NCBI RefSeq assembly: GCF_018860525.1
Contig: NZ_JAHKPM010000050.1
Location: 35,950-99,949, forward strand
From: Vibrio hepatarius
GTDB lineage: Bacteria > Pseudomonadota > Gammaproteobacteria > Enterobacterales > Vibrionaceae
Direction: 5' to 3'
Length of the DNA: 64,000 nt
The notes under the pieces are model-generated. The model was not told where the DNA came from, ran no database searches, and was given only the letters and a program-made list of their open reading frames with translations. Shown piece after piece: positions 9,652 to 19,050 of this stretch (its first letter is position 1; the number at the start of each line of letters is the position of its first letter). The position numbers and the translations under genes are program-made.

Positions 9652-10168
9652 AGACAAGCCTTAGATTGAGAAAGGCGATATTAGCACATTGTCTAAAGGG
9701 CAAGTAGTGCGTTAAATAAGGTACTTTCGTTTCAAATATAGATCTTCTTCACAAAAAAAACTGAACCTTCATAAACTTAGCGTTAACAGTGGCACTTAAA
9801 AAGATATCTCTTTATAAGTGTTTTTTTGATAGTTATATATTCTGTTTATTAACATTTTAAAAACAAATTTCGGGTATATATCTGGAGTTTCATGATATTT
9901 CTCATTGATGATAATTTGGTTTTTTTGTTCAAAACACACACTTATAGGGGTTGCATATCAGATTAAGTGGTTGTTTTTAAAGTATTTTATGTTTTTTTAC
10001 CTGTTTTATTTATAGTATTTGACACTGAGATGATTATTTTGCAATCTAGACCCGCAATTTAATGGCGGCAACATCTGACCAGTTAGAGTTCGGAGTTGTC
10101 ATCAAAAAACATAAAGGGAACCGGATAAGGATTTCCCTCATTCTATAGAAAAGGCAGTGGATATTATT
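9652..10168 (+). other. AT-rich non-coding region before the porin gene
   Basis: About 517 bases with no convincing gene on either strand. T-rich runs occupy 9830-10020. A TTGACA at 10019-10024 could be a -35 box with a weak -10 near 10042-10047; if so the porin mRNA has a ~115-base leader. Porin genes of vibrios are often activated by ToxR at upstream AT-rich repeats and repressed by sRNAs in the leader; I see no exact known site. Confidence 0.4.
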
Positions 10169-11197
10169 ATGAAAAAGACTCTAGTAGCTCTTTCAGTTCT
10201 AGCAGCGGCAGCAAGCGTAAACGCAGCTGAAGTTTACTCTACCGATACATCTAAAGTATCACTATCTGGTGAAGTTGATGCTTATGTGGCAACAACTGAT
10301 GTAAATGACACCAAAAAAGACCCGTATGTTACGGTTTGGGGTAAAATCCAACTTGACGCAGAGCATAAAGTAAGTGACACGCTAACTAGCTTTGCATCAT
10401 TTGAAATCGAGTCTGACAGCGATGTTTACGCAGGCGAAAACGATAACAATGCTTCATTCGATGACCTACATGTTGGTGTGAAAACTGATACTTGGGGTGT
10501 TGCGGTCGGTGAAGTTGGTGATGTAGCAGATTCAATGGACGTTCTTGAAAAGGGCGATATCACTAACGAAGGTAAATACTTAGGTAGTGCAGGCGGCCAT
10601 CGCTCTGAATCTGAAGGTCAAGGTATTGTATTTAAGTCTAAAATCGGCGAGAGCCTAGTTTTTGTAGCTGACGTCAATACTGAGTCTAGCGATAAGCAAG
10701 ATAACACTTACGGCGTGTCACTAGATTGGTCTATCAATGACATGTTCACTGTAGGTGCAGCTTTCGACAGTGGTGAGTCAGCAGAAAATATTGATTATTC
10801 AGTAGCGGGTGCTTCCGTATCTGCAGAGGTTGGAGGCTTCTTCTTTGCTGCAACTTTTGCTCAGTTTGAAGGTGTTAATCAATGGGGTCTATTTGACAAG
10901 ACTACTACGTACTATGATGGTGATGCGTATGGTGTTGCAGCTCAGTATACTTACGAAAAGACTCGTCTATACACAACTTTTGATGTAATGGATCTGGATG
11001 AAGCTCAATCTGCAACTGGTCCTAACAGCAACGCTAATGGTGATCTAACAAACCTAGTGGTTGGTGTTGATTATGCTTTGTTAGCAAACGTAAAAATCTT
11101 TGCTGAATACCAAACAGCTGAAACATCTGATGATTTCTCTGCTGGTGCAAAACAGGATGCAGATACATTTATCCTAGGTACATACTACACATTCTAA
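10169..11197 (+). CDS. Outer-membrane porin, Gram-negative general porin family
   Basis: Beta-barrel pore of the outer membrane for small solutes. 342 residues. Signal peptide MKKTLVALSVLAAAASVNA followed by AEVYSTDTSKVSLSGEVD, a typical first strand, and the chain ends in TFILGTYYTF with the terminal Phe needed for BAM assembly. Alternating hydrophobic/polar strands and acidic loops fit a 16-strand porin, near OmpU or OmpC-type length. ATG at 10169 is preferred to a GTG four codons upstream because the signal peptide then starts MKK. Monocistronic, with its own terminator. Which vibrio porin it corresponds to is not clear from memory. Confidence 0.9.
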   Translation: MKKTLVALSVLAAAASVNAAEVYSTDTSKVSLSGEVDAYVATTDVNDTKKDPYVTVWGKIQLDAEHKVSDTLTSFASFEIESDSDVYAGENDNNASFDDLHVGVKTDTWGVAVGEVGDVADSMDVLEKGDITNEGKYLGSAGGHRSESEGQGIVFKSKIGESLVFVADVNTESSDKQDNTYGVSLDWSINDMFTVGAAFDSGESAENIDYSVAGASVSAEVGGFFFAATFAQFEGVNQWGLFDKTTTYYDGDAYGVAAQYTYEKTRLYTTFDVMDLDEAQSATGPNSNANGDLTNLVVGVDYALLANVKIFAEYQTAETSDDFSAGAKQDADTFILGTYYTF

Positions 11198-11222
11198 TTA
11201 CTTGTTAATTAGAGTATTATTT

Positions 11223-11252
11223 AAGCCAACGCTTGTGCGTTGGCTTTTGTTA
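11223..11252 (+). terminator. Terminator after the porin gene
   Basis: Perfect stem AAGCCAACGC / GCGTTGGCTT with loop TTGT, then TTTGTTATTTTT. Strong intrinsic terminator. Confidence 0.92.
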
Positions 11253-11271
11253 TTTTTAGAGGAATACCAGA

Positions 11272-11937
11272 TTGAAAACGATCAACACTCTTTTGCTTGC
11301 GGTATTGGCATCCGCTGTTTCTTATTCCGCTTTAGCGGTTGAATTGGATTTAGCCAGTGGTATTTCAGTGCCAGTGTTAAATGGAAAAAAAGTTAAGGAT
11401 GACAACCTTGATTTTGTAGAAGGTGAAAACCAGCTTGTGTTTGAGTTTGCAGGCAAGCTTAAAGACAACAACAAACGTAAATACTATTCTGCGCGCCCCT
11501 ATATTGTTACTTTGGACCTTACTGGTGCCAAAACGCTTAAGGTTGAGCTTGTATCAAACAAACTCAGCAAAATAGAGCGCAGCGTTAATAAAAAGCAGCC
11601 GATTTTTGAATTTACTATTGATGGTAAACGTGTACAAGATTCACAACAAATGCTGAAACCTGCTGAAGGCGTATTCCCGTATTCAAATGTTCCACTATTA
11701 GTAGAAAACTATAATAAAGAGCGTGGTTTGGTATTTGATTCTGGGAAAGTCATTGAGCTTAAAGCTGAGCTAGCTAAGCTAGAACAAGGTGAGCCAGTTG
11801 TTTCTGGTGAACGTAAAACCACCACGATTGCAGGCGTTACCGAAACAGAAAGCACTTTGCAGTTGAAGCTTTGGTATTTAAAGGCCAGTAATGAAGAGCG
11901 TAAAAACTTCAAACGCTGGATGATTGAACAAGATTAG
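11272..11937 (+). CDS. YccT-family periplasmic protein (DUF2057/UPF0319)
   Basis: Secreted protein of unknown biochemical role; the E. coli relative YccT (CsgI) has been linked to inhibition of curli assembly. 221 residues with signal peptide MKTINTLLLAVLASAVSYSALA, then the family's LDLASGISVPVLNGKKV and NQLVFEFAG strands and C-terminal LQLKLWYLKASNEERKNFKRWM. The start is a TTG at 11272 supported by GAGGA 9-10 bases upstream and by the signal peptide. Lies between two terminators, so monocistronic. Confidence 0.85.
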   Translation: MKTINTLLLAVLASAVSYSALAVELDLASGISVPVLNGKKVKDDNLDFVEGENQLVFEFAGKLKDNNKRKYYSARPYIVTLDLTGAKTLKVELVSNKLSKIERSVNKKQPIFEFTIDGKRVQDSQQMLKPAEGVFPYSNVPLLVENYNKERGLVFDSGKVIELKAELAKLEQGEPVVSGERKTTTIAGVTETESTLQLKLWYLKASNEERKNFKRWMIEQD

Positions 11938-11943
11938 TATTTT

Positions 11944-11972
11944 AAAAGGCCTCACTTCGAGGCCTTTTGATT
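11944..11972. terminator. Bidirectional terminator between the YccT-family gene and bioA
   Basis: Arms AAAAGGCCTC and GAGGCCTTTT around loop ACTTC. T-runs on both strands let it end the plus-strand gene and the converging bioA. Confidence 0.88.
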
Positions 11973-11995
11973 GGTAACGTTCAACAAAATCAGCG

Positions 11996-13273
11996 TTATT
12001 CAAAGCACGAAACTTGCTGAAGCGCTTTTTCGATGGCATTGATCAGAGCTTTAATATGATGCTCTTGGCTGATAAAAGGCGGCATCATATAGATAAGCTT
12101 GCCAAATGGCCGTATCCAAACTCCTTGGTCTACAAATAAAGCTTGAATATTTTCCATATTGACCGGTCGTTTGGTCTCCACCACACCAATGGCGCCTAGC
12201 CAGCGAACATCCTCCACTAACTCATACTCCAATAGTTTGGGTAAATATGCTGCAAAGTTGGATTCAATGATTTCAACTTGCTGTTGCCAATCTCCTTGTT
12301 GTAAAAGTTCGAGACTTTTGCCTGCGACTGCGCAGGCCAGCGGATTGGCCATAAAGGTTGGGCCATGCATAAAACAGCCTGCTTCTCCCGCGCAAACAGT
12401 ATCGGCGACTTCTTTTGAGGTCAGCGTTGCTGAAAGCGTCATATAGCCGCTTGTTAGTGCTTTACCCACACACAAGATATCAGGTTGGATGTTAGCGTGC
12501 TCGCAAGCAAACAACTTACCGGTGCGACCAAAGCCTGTTGCAATTTCATCAAGAATCAGCAACAAACCATATTCATCACATAATGCTCGAACGCCGTGTA
12601 AAAAATTTGGGTGGTAGATTCGCATGCCCCCCGCACCTTGAACAATGGGTTCAAGAATAACTGCGGCTATCTCTTGGTAGTGTTGGCTTATTTTGTCTTT
12701 AAAATCATCAAGGTCACTCTCATTCCATTGGTGGTGAAAGCCTGTTTTTGGGGAGGTTGCAAAAATATGCTCGGGTAAGAAGCCTTTATAGAGAGAATGC
12801 ATTGAATTATCAGGGTCAGTGACAGACATGGCTGCAAAAGTATCCCCATGGTAGCCATCGCGCAGCGTTAAAAACTTGGAACGATTTTCCCCTTTGCTGT
12901 GCCAGTATTGCAGGGCCATTTTTAAACTCACTTCAACGGCAACTGACCCAGAATCGGCCAAAAAGACTTGTTTTAGCGTATTTGGCACCAAGGAAAGCAG
13001 CGTTTTACACAAATTAATCGCAGGAACATGGGTGATGCCGCCGAACATAACATGTGACATTTTACCGAGCTGATCATGTGCTGCTTGATTGAGTTGTGGG
13101 TGATTATAGCCATGAATAGCGGCCCACCATGACGACATGCCATCGACAAGTTGCCGGCCATCCTCTAGCTCTATATAAACACCATTAGCAGAAGTGACAG
13201 GGTAGCAAGTTAAAGGTGCGAGTGTTGAAGTATAAGGGTGCCAAATATGGCGACGATCAAATTCAAGATCCAT
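11996..13273 (-). CDS. bioA: Adenosylmethionine-8-amino-7-oxononanoate aminotransferase
   Basis: Transfers the amino group of S-adenosylmethionine to KAPA giving DAPA, the third-last step to biotin; PLP enzyme. 425 residues, nearly colinear with E. coli BioA: FDRRHIWHPYTS, GMSSWWAAIHGYNHPQLN, GGITHVPAINL, DEIATGFGRTGKLFACEH, and GKALTSG carrying the PLP lysine. ATG at 13273 has AGGA upstream; an in-frame TTG six codons earlier is not needed. Divergent from bioB over a 123-base region holding a BirA operator, so both directions should be shut off when biotin is sufficient. Confidence 0.97.
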   Translation of the reverse strand: MDLEFDRRHIWHPYTSTLAPLTCYPVTSANGVYIELEDGRQLVDGMSSWWAAIHGYNHPQLNQAAHDQLGKMSHVMFGGITHVPAINLCKTLLSLVPNTLKQVFLADSGSVAVEVSLKMALQYWHSKGENRSKFLTLRDGYHGDTFAAMSVTDPDNSMHSLYKGFLPEHIFATSPKTGFHHQWNESDLDDFKDKISQHYQEIAAVILEPIVQGAGGMRIYHPNFLHGVRALCDEYGLLLILDEIATGFGRTGKLFACEHANIQPDILCVGKALTSGYMTLSATLTSKEVADTVCAGEAGCFMHGPTFMANPLACAVAGKSLELLQQGDWQQQVEIIESNFAAYLPKLLEYELVEDVRWLGAIGVVETKRPVNMENIQALFVDQGVWIRPFGKLIYMMPPFISQEHHIKALINAIEKALQQVSCFE

Positions 13274-13302
13274 GATTTTCCTATAGCTCAAAAAGTAAAC
13301 AC

Positions 13303-13335
13303 ATGTAAACTTTTGATTTTAAAAGTTGTTGACAG
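13303..13335. promoter_or_regulatory. BirA (biotin repressor) operator
   Basis: Half-sites ATGTAAACT (13303-13311) and TGTTGACAG (13327-13335) separated by exactly 15 bases, matching the known gammaproteobacterial BirA layout (TTGTAAACC-N15-GGTTTACAA) with mismatches. It lies between the divergent bioA and bioB starts, as in E. coli. Confidence 0.8.
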
Positions 13336-13356
13336 TGTACTCCGTGTAGTTAGACT
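13329..13356 (+). promoter_or_regulatory. bioB promoter
   Basis: TTGACA at 13329-13334 and TAGACT at 13351-13356 with a 16-base spacer. The -35 box is inside the right half of the BirA operator, so bound BirA-biotinyl-AMP would directly block polymerase. Confidence 0.65.
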
Positions 13357-13396
13357 AGCCAAGTCATTCATTCCAACTAACGTATAAGGAAGTCAT

Positions 13397-14449
13397 GTGG
13401 AAGCACGTCACAACTGGACTGTTGCTGAAGTAAGGTCATTAATGGCCAAGCCATTTATGGATCTTTTGTTTGAAGCTCAAGTCGTCCATCGTCAGCACCA
13501 GCAGCATAACTATGTACAAGTCAGTACACTGCTTTCTATAAAAACTGGCGCGTGTCCTGAAGACTGCAAATATTGTCCGCAAAGTGCACGCTACCAAACC
13601 GATATTGAAAAGGAGCGCTTGATGGAAGTCGAGCGTGTGTTAGATGCGGCACAAAAAGCAAAAAGTGCCGGCTCGACACGCTTTTGTATGGGGGCGGCTT
13701 GGAAAAACCCTAAAGCGCGTGATATGCCTCATTTAACCGAGATGATTAAAGGTGTCAAAGACATGGGGTTAGAAACCTGCATGACTCTTGGTATGCTCAC
13801 ACCAGAGCAAGCTAATCAACTATCCGATGCAGGACTAGATTACTATAACCATAACTTAGATACTTCTCCTGAGTTTTACGGCAATATCATTACTACGCGA
13901 ACTTACCAAGACAGGTTAGATACCTTGTCACATGTACGAGATTCAGGGATGAAGATTTGTTCTGGAGGCATTATTGGCATGGGAGAAAGTGCCAATGACA
14001 GGGCTGGGTTATTGGTTGAACTGGCAAACTTGCCAACCCACCCTGAAAGCGTGCCAATTAATATGTTGGTCAAAGTTAAAGGCACACCATTGGAAGAGGT
14101 GGACGATGTTGAACCGTTCGATTTTGTCCGTTTGATTGCTATTGCTCGTATTTTAATGCCTAAAGCGGCGGTTCGACTATCCGCTGGACGTGAGGATATG
14201 AATGAGCAAATGCAAGCGCTGTGTTTTATGGCCGGCGCCAACTCCATCTTTTACGGCTGCAAGCTACTGACTACGCCAAACCCTTCAGAAGATAAAGATG
14301 TACAGCTATTTGAAAAACTAGGGATTAATCGACACGAAGTGTTACAGCGACCAGATGAAATTGAAGAAAATGATTTACTTGATCGCGTTGTAGAGCGTGT
14401 AGCGGCTCGGCCAAAAGAAAATGATCTGTTCTATGATGCTGCTGTTTGA
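13397..14449 (+). CDS. bioB: Biotin synthase (radical SAM)
   Basis: Inserts sulfur into dethiobiotin, the last step of biotin synthesis, with a 4Fe-4S and a 2Fe-2S cluster. 350 residues; the radical-SAM cysteines are Cys53, Cys57 and Cys60 (ACPEDCKYC). [26 protein letters not shown] and [11 protein letters not shown] are the usual family blocks. The start is GTG at 13397, 6 bases after AAGGA; the overlapping ATG at 13395 is in another frame, and the GTG gives the expected WTVAEV N-terminus. First gene of bioBFCD; its end overlaps bioF. Confidence 0.97.
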   Translation: MEARHNWTVAEVRSLMAKPFMDLLFEAQVVHRQHQQHNYVQVSTLLSIKTGACPEDCKYCPQSARYQTDIEKERLMEVERVLDAAQKAKSAGSTRFCMGAAWKNPKARDMPHLTEMIKGVKDMGLETCMTLGMLTPEQANQLSDAGLDYYNHNLDTSPEFYGNIITTRTYQDRLDTLSHVRDSGMKICSGGIIGMGESANDRAGLLVELANLPTHPESVPINMLVKVKGTPLEEVDDVEPFDFVRLIAIARILMPKAAVRLSAGREDMNEQMQALCFMAGANSIFYGCKLLTTPNPSEDKDVQLFEKLGINRHEVLQRPDEIEENDLLDRVVERVAARPKENDLFYDAAV

Positions 14450-15581
14450 TACGCGAATAAATGATAAATTGGCCGAACGACAGCGTTTAGGTATAACGCG
14501 CAATGTACGTACCACTGAAGCTGGGAATACTGCGCGTATATTATACCAAACTCAGACACATACCAATTTTTCAAATAATGACTATTTAGGGTTAGCAGCA
14601 GACAAGCATCTATCGTCTGCTTGGCAGCAAGGGATCGACTTATATGGAAATGGTAGTGGCGCATCTCCTTTAGTGACTGGGTTTTCAAAAGCGCATGCCA
14701 ATTTACAAGCGTCACTGTGTGATTGGTTGGGGTTTGAATGTGCTATTTTATTTGGTTCAGGCTTTTCTGCTAATCAAGCATTATTGTTTAGCTTACTTCA
14801 AAAAGGTGATTTGCTTGTGCAGGATAAGCTTAATCACGCTTCTCTGATGGAGGCTGGGGTACTTTCTCCCGCAATAATGAAGCGCTTTCGTCATAACGAT
14901 GTTGATCATCTTAAAAGTATCCTTACTCAAGGTGGCTTAGTGGTAACAGAGGGCGTGTTTAGCATGGATGGTGATTTGGCGCCGTTGGCTGATATCCATA
15001 AGATAACCGGTTTCGATTCTTGGTTAATGGTTGACGATGCACATGGTATTGGCGTGCTTGGCAATGAAGGCCGAGGAAGCTGCGAGTTAGCCAGAATAAA
15101 GCCAGATGCGCTAGTTGTGACTTTTGGTAAAGCGTTAGGTTTATCTTGTGCCGCCATTATGTGCAGCCAAGCCTTAGGTGATTATCTTACTCAGTTCGCC
15201 AAACATCATGTGTATTCTACCGCTATTCCCCCCTCGCTCGCTTATGCTATCTCCCACAGTATTGAGATGGTTCGTTCTCAGCAATGGCGCCGTGACAAGC
15301 TTGAAGAGCTGCAAAATGAGTATCAACAATGCTTTTCTGTATTTGATGGTTATGTTGAAACCAATACGCCAATCAAACCGTTGTTGCTTGGTGATAGCGG
15401 TTATTCGGTACACATTGCTAAAGAGCTTAGCTGTTTAGGCTTTTGGATAACGGCGATAAGGCCGCCTACAGTAGCCCAAGATTCCGCGCGGCTTAGAATA
15501 ACATTGACGGCAAATCACAGCATAACTCAGATCCGAGAACTGGCAAAAGCAATGGAAATATCGATAGAAAAGGTGAATTAA
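14433..15581 (+). CDS. bioF: 8-amino-7-oxononanoate (KAPA) synthase
   Basis: PLP enzyme joining pimeloyl-ACP and alanine to make KAPA. Recognised by [61 protein letters not shown] and the PLP-lysine motif VVTFGKALG. The start is uncertain: ATGs lie at 14421, 14433 and 14436, all overlapping the bioB end; I favour 14433 or 14436 because family members begin only a few residues before the [12 protein letters not shown] helix. Stop TAA overlaps the bioC ATG (TAATG). Confidence 0.94.
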   Translation: MMLLFDTRINDKLAERQRLGITRNVRTTEAGNTARILYQTQTHTNFSNNDYLGLAADKHLSSAWQQGIDLYGNGSGASPLVTGFSKAHANLQASLCDWLGFECAILFGSGFSANQALLFSLLQKGDLLVQDKLNHASLMEAGVLSPAIMKRFRHNDVDHLKSILTQGGLVVTEGVFSMDGDLAPLADIHKITGFDSWLMVDDAHGIGVLGNEGRGSCELARIKPDALVVTFGKALGLSCAAIMCSQALGDYLTQFAKHHVYSTAIPPSLAYAISHSIEMVRSQQWRRDKLEELQNEYQQCFSVFDGYVETNTPIKPLLLGDSGYSVHIAKELSCLGFWITAIRPPTVAQDSARLRITLTANHSITQIRELAKAMEISIEKVN

Positions 15582-16384
15582 TGGAACCTGCAACTTTAGA
15601 CTACTCTTTATCGCCTGTGAATAAATCAGCAATTGCTGAGGCATTCGGTAAAGCAGCAGGTAATTATGACTCACATGCTGCTTTTCAAAGAGAGGTTGGT
15701 GCTCGACTACTTAAATTTTTACCTAGTGATATACGCGGGAAAACGGTGTTGGATTTAGGGTGTGGTACTGGCTATTTCGCGGCGTTATTGCGTCAACGAG
15801 GGGCAAATGTAATATGTTGTGACCTATCAAAGAAAATGTTGGAGAGGGCCAAACGGCGCTGTGGTGTTTCAAAAATGCGATATCAGCAAGGTGATGCTGA
15901 GTCTTTACCTTTCGCTTCTCAATCAATAGATTTGGTGTTTTCCAGCCTTGCTTTGCAGTGGTGTAACGATCTCTCAGTGCCTTTACGTGAAATGCGTAGA
16001 ATTTTGAAGCCAAACGGCGGTATTTATTTCTCCACCTTATTGGATGGCTCTTTATGTGAACTTAAAGAGTCGTGGAAGGCAATCGATGAATATCAACATG
16101 TGAATGACTTTTATCGTATAGATGAGATAAACATTGCGTTAGCGCAATCTGGTTGCCGTCCCTCTCAGTTAGACTTACCCACCATTACGGTCTGGTATAA
16201 TTCAGCCTTTTCACTAATGCGAGACCTAAAAGGGATTGGTGCTAGCTATGTGCAGGGGAGATCTCAGGGGTTGACTAGCCGTAGTATGTTGCTACAAGTC
16301 GAGCAGGCTTATCAACGTTTTAGAAACCATAAAGGGCTGGTGCCTGCTACATATCAGGTTTGTTTAGGGGTAATTCATATATGA
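15581..16384 (+). CDS. bioC: Malonyl-ACP O-methyltransferase
   Basis: Methylates malonyl-ACP so the fatty-acid enzymes can build the pimeloyl chain; SAM-dependent. 267 residues with the SAM motif [15 protein letters not shown] (~55-69), the acidic strand CCDLSKKML, and the BioC-typical [11 protein letters not shown]. Its N-terminal segment ([23 protein letters not shown]) is the usual BioC opening. Overlaps bioF by TAATG and bioD by ATGA, so strongly coupled. BioH, the partner esterase, is not in the window. Confidence 0.95.
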   Translation: MEPATLDYSLSPVNKSAIAEAFGKAAGNYDSHAAFQREVGARLLKFLPSDIRGKTVLDLGCGTGYFAALLRQRGANVICCDLSKKMLERAKRRCGVSKMRYQQGDAESLPFASQSIDLVFSSLALQWCNDLSVPLREMRRILKPNGGIYFSTLLDGSLCELKESWKAIDEYQHVNDFYRIDEINIALAQSGCRPSQLDLPTITVWYNSAFSLMRDLKGIGASYVQGRSQGLTSRSMLLQVEQAYQRFRNHKGLVPATYQVCLGVIHI

Positions 16385-17067
16385 CTAACGCATTTTTTGT
16401 TGCGGGTACGGATACGGATGTAGGAAAAACGGTGGTCTCTACTGCGATTCTTAATGCGCTTGCGCAGAAGGAAATAAGGACAATAGGGTACAAACCCGTT
16501 GCGGCGGGTTGTGAAAATACAGAGCACGGATACCGAAACTCTGATGCACTATTTCTCCAAAAGGCGTCAACACTGGAAGTGGAATATGAGGATATAAACC
16601 CTTACTCACTTGAACTTCCTACTTCGCCGCACATTGCTGCTCAGCGCGAAGGGGTCGACATTGAATATACGGTACTTAGCAGTAAGCTTTTGCAACACAA
16701 ACGCAGAGCGGATGTTGTGTTGGTTGAAGGGGCTGGTGGCTGGCGGGTACCAGTGAACGACGAGGAATGCTTGTCTAGCTGGGTACAACAGGAACAACTT
16801 CCTGTGATTTTAGTCGTTGGTATTAAACTCGGTTGTTTAAATCATGCCATGTTGACAGTCGATGCAATAAAAGCCGATGGTTTAAAGATTGTCGGATGGG
16901 TGGCCAATAGGATAAATCCAGGTACTGAACATTATGCTGACATCATCTCTATGTTAGAGAATAAAATTGATGCGCCAAAGTTAGGCGAAATACCATATGT
17001 GCCAAGTGTTAAACAAAAAAATCTCGCTAAATACATCGATATTTCGACAATGATAAATGTTTCATGA
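16381..17067 (+). CDS. bioD: Dethiobiotin synthetase
   Basis: ATP-dependent closure of the ureido ring (DAPA + CO2 to dethiobiotin). 228 residues with P-loop [12 protein letters not shown] (9-20), YKPVAAGC, and [14 protein letters not shown] at 16381 overlaps the bioC stop and puts [13 protein letters not shown] at the expected N-terminus. Last gene of the operon, followed by a terminator. Confidence 0.96.
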   Translation: MTNAFFVAGTDTDVGKTVVSTAILNALAQKEIRTIGYKPVAAGCENTEHGYRNSDALFLQKASTLEVEYEDINPYSLELPTSPHIAAQREGVDIEYTVLSSKLLQHKRRADVVLVEGAGGWRVPVNDEECLSSWVQQEQLPVILVVGIKLGCLNHAMLTVDAIKADGLKIVGWVANRINPGTEHYADIISMLENKIDAPKLGEIPYVPSVKQKNLAKYIDISTMINVS

Positions 17068-17091
17068 CTTATATGTTTTGCATTAGAAATG

Positions 17092-17121
17092 AAAAAGGCT
17101 GCCTCATTGAGGCAGCCTTTT
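17092..17121. terminator. Bidirectional terminator after bioD
   Basis: Long GC-rich stem AAAGGCTGCCTCA / TGAGGCAGCCTTT flanked by A and T runs on the two sides. Serves bioD and the small minus-strand gene ending at 17133. Confidence 0.9.
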
Positions 17122-17132
17122 AAATGTTGGGC

Positions 17133-17300
17133 TCAGCCGTCTTGATTGACACTCATTAATATATGGTGTGCATCCGCAATATGCTTTTGTACTTGCTGCT
17201 GTGAGCCAATACCAAGTTGTTGCTTTGCTTCTTCCTCTGAAATGCCAAGATGGCAGCATAGTAGATCAATAGCCATCTGATAGTTGTGTGTCTCAGCCAT
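17133..17300 (-). CDS. Small conserved protein, 55 aa, unknown function
   Basis: I do not recognise the family. ATG at 17300 with AAAGGA about 10 bases upstream; a GTG seven codons earlier lacks one. The sequence is soluble and helical, with MAIDLLCCHLGISEEEAKQQ (adjacent cysteines 15-16) then a Gln-rich stretch; the LGISEEEAKQQLGIG segment resembles a small helix-turn-helix or CUE/UBA-like three-helix fold, but this is only an impression. Has its own leader and shares a terminator with bioD, which argues it is expressed. Confidence 0.65.
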   Translation of the reverse strand: MAETHNYQMAIDLLCCHLGISEEEAKQQLGIGSQQQVQKHIADAHHILMSVNQDG

Positions 17301-17568
17301 GATTTTCTGTCCTTTTAGCACATGGGTATTTTATCCTGACCTAATCTAACATGCTTGCTGTTAGTCGCAATAAGACAAAAGTCTAATCTTTGAAATTCAT
17401 AGTTATGGATGCTGGTTTAAGTATTTGATAGGTGAATTTTTTTGGTGAAAACAAATGTTTCAATTTGTGCCTTCCACTTGTAATTAAAAGGGATAGACTA
17501 TATCTAATAGAAAGATAATCAGTTCCTAATTTGGAATACAATAAAGAGTTCAGTGTCGGAGAATTGTA

Positions 17569-18429
17569 ATGAAGCGTGTAATGTTGTTTTTGGCAACCAA
17601 CTTGGCCGTAATTTTGGTCTTGAGTGTTGTATTAAATATTGTTTATTCCGTCACGGGAATGCAGCCTGGCAGTTTGTCTGGGTTGCTTATTATGGCGGCA
17701 GTGTTTGGTTTTGGTGGTGCGTTTATTTCTTTGATGATGTCAAAAAGTATGGCGCTGCGCTCTGTCGGTGGTGTGGTGATTGAAAGCCCGCGTAATGAAA
17801 CCGAGCACTGGCTTCTTGATACCGTGCATCGCCAGTCTCAACAGGTGGGTATCGGAATGCCAAGTGTAGCCGTTTATAATTCAGCTGACATAAACGCTTT
17901 TGCAACAGGAGCAAAGCGCGATAAATCCTTGGTCGCTGTATCTTCAGGTCTATTACATAGTATGACACGAGATGAAGCTGAGGCGGTTCTTGCGCATGAA
18001 GTCAGTCATATTGCTAATGGAGACATGGTGACCATGACACTAATGCAAGGTGTTGTTAATACATTCGTGATTTTCCTATCACGCTTTATTGCCAATATAG
18101 TCTCTTCAAATGATGATGAAGAGGGCGGTAGTAGCATGATGGTTTATTTTGGTGTATCGATTGTTTTGGAATTGGTGTTTGGGTTCCTAGCTAGTTTTAT
18201 CACTATGTGGTACAGCCGCCGTCGCGAGTTTTATGCTGATGCTGGGGCAGCCGACCTAGTGGGTAAACATAAAATGATCGCGGCATTGGAACGCTTGAAG
18301 CTTAGTCATGAATCCCAACTTGAAGGTTCAATGATGGCGTTTGGTATTAACGGTAAACGCTCAATGACTGAACTTCTTATGAGCCATCCTCCACTAGATA
18401 AGCGTATCTCTGCATTACGTAACTTATAG
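17569..18429 (+). CDS. htpX: Membrane zinc metalloprotease HtpX
   Basis: Inner-membrane M48 protease that degrades damaged membrane proteins, working with FtsH. 286 residues, with hydrophobic segments at ~4-28 and ~36-58 and two more at ~155-175 and ~190-212. The zinc site is HEVSH (His143, Glu144, His147), and the third ligand is the Glu of [12 protein letters not shown]. Length and motifs match E. coli HtpX (293 aa). In E. coli it is controlled by CpxR; I see no clear Cpx box. The 268-base upstream gap includes TACAAT at 17537-17542, a possible -10. Confidence 0.96.
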   Translation: MKRVMLFLATNLAVILVLSVVLNIVYSVTGMQPGSLSGLLIMAAVFGFGGAFISLMMSKSMALRSVGGVVIESPRNETEHWLLDTVHRQSQQVGIGMPSVAVYNSADINAFATGAKRDKSLVAVSSGLLHSMTRDEAEAVLAHEVSHIANGDMVTMTLMQGVVNTFVIFLSRFIANIVSSNDDEEGGSSMMVYFGVSIVLELVFGFLASFITMWYSRRREFYADAGAADLVGKHKMIAALERLKLSHESQLEGSMMAFGINGKRSMTELLMSHPPLDKRISALRNL

Positions 18430-18475
18430 AGAACATTTCGGGTTCAATAATATCTCGGCTCGTTCTAATAAATTG

Positions 18476-18506
18476 AAAAGGCTTGGTTTATAACTAAGCC
18501 TTTTTT
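18476..18506 (+). terminator. Terminator after htpX
   Basis: AAAAGGCTTGGTT / AACTAAGCCTTTT stem with one G-T pair, then T6. Its T-run abuts the candidate promoter of the next operon. Confidence 0.85.
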
Positions 18507-18534
18507 GATCTCTTTGATGCATGAGACGTATAAG
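18506..18534 (+). promoter_or_regulatory. Candidate ECF-sigma (RpoE/ChrR-type) promoter of the lipid-modification operon
   Basis: TGATCT (18506-18511), 15 bases, then CGTATAA (18527-18533). This resembles the TGATCC / CGTAT promoter type I associate with ECF11 (RpoE-ChrR, singlet-oxygen response) sigma factors. The downstream genes (SDR, FAD oxidoreductase, DUF1365, CFA-like) are of the kind found in such regulons. No sigma/ChrR pair lies in the window. Confidence 0.5.
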
Positions 18535-18611
18535 TTATACAAAATAAAATTTGTACAACTGTGTGAAATCGCCTAGAGTTCTTATGTTGTACAATAAAAA
18601 TTCATGTACAA
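18535..18611. repeat. Four palindromic octamer boxes (TTGTACAA type), probable operators
   Basis: TTATACAA at 18535-18542, TTGTACAA at 18551-18558, TTGTACAA at 18587-18594 and ATGTACAA at 18604-18611. They form two pairs, starts 16 and 17 bases apart (8- and 9-base gaps). Repeats on one DNA face suggest a dimeric or tetrameric regulator. A MerR-family LitR/CarH-type light or B12 regulator is a candidate because similar operons are under such control in marine bacteria; that link is inference. Confidence 0.6.
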
Positions 18612-18630
18612 TTTATTGAGAGGTTCCTGA

Positions 18631-19050
18631 ATGGATGTGCAAGCAGTTGGCGAGGTTTATCAGCAACTTAATAAATCCAATCTTCACCTTCTATCTGACG
18701 TCTACCACAAAGAAGTCGTGTTTGAAGATGCAGCCCACAAACTTGAGGGTTGGTGTGAATTAGAAAACTATTTTCAAGCTTTATACAGCAACGTCAAACG
18801 ATGTGACTTTGATATTCTTGAGCATCAGCAATCTGGTGACAGCGGGTTTCTGACTTGGCAAATGTCACTTGAGCACCCCAAGCTCTCTAATGGCTCGACA
18901 GTCTACGTCAATGGGGTTAGCCATTTAAAGTTTTCTCAAGACCGAGTCATTTATCATCGTGACTATTTTGACCTTGGTGAAATGTTATATGAGAATTTGC
19001 CATTACTTGGTTCTTTAATTAAGGCGATTAAAGTGAGGTTGGGCAAATGA
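18631..19050 (+). CDS. NTF2/SnoaL-like small protein
   Basis: 139 residues with the cone-shaped NTF2-like fold pattern: helix QAVGEVYQQLN, VYHKEVVFEDAAHKLEGWCELENYFQALY, then strands ending VNGVSHLKFSQDRVIYHRDYFD. Proteins of this family bind or isomerise small hydrophobic molecules; the substrate is not evident. First gene of an eight-gene operon; its stop overlaps the SDR start by ATGA. Its job in lipid modification is inferred from position only. Confidence 0.85.
   Translation: MDVQAVGEVYQQLNKSNLHLLSDVYHKEVVFEDAAHKLEGWCELENYFQALYSNVKRCDFDILEHQQSGDSGFLTWQMSLEHPKLSNGSTVYVNGVSHLKFSQDRVIYHRDYFDLGEMLYENLPLLGSLIKAIKVRLGK

Noticed and set aside
13395..13399. ATG overlapping the bioB GTG as an alternative start
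   Set aside because: Wrong frame; only the GTG gives the BioB N-terminus.
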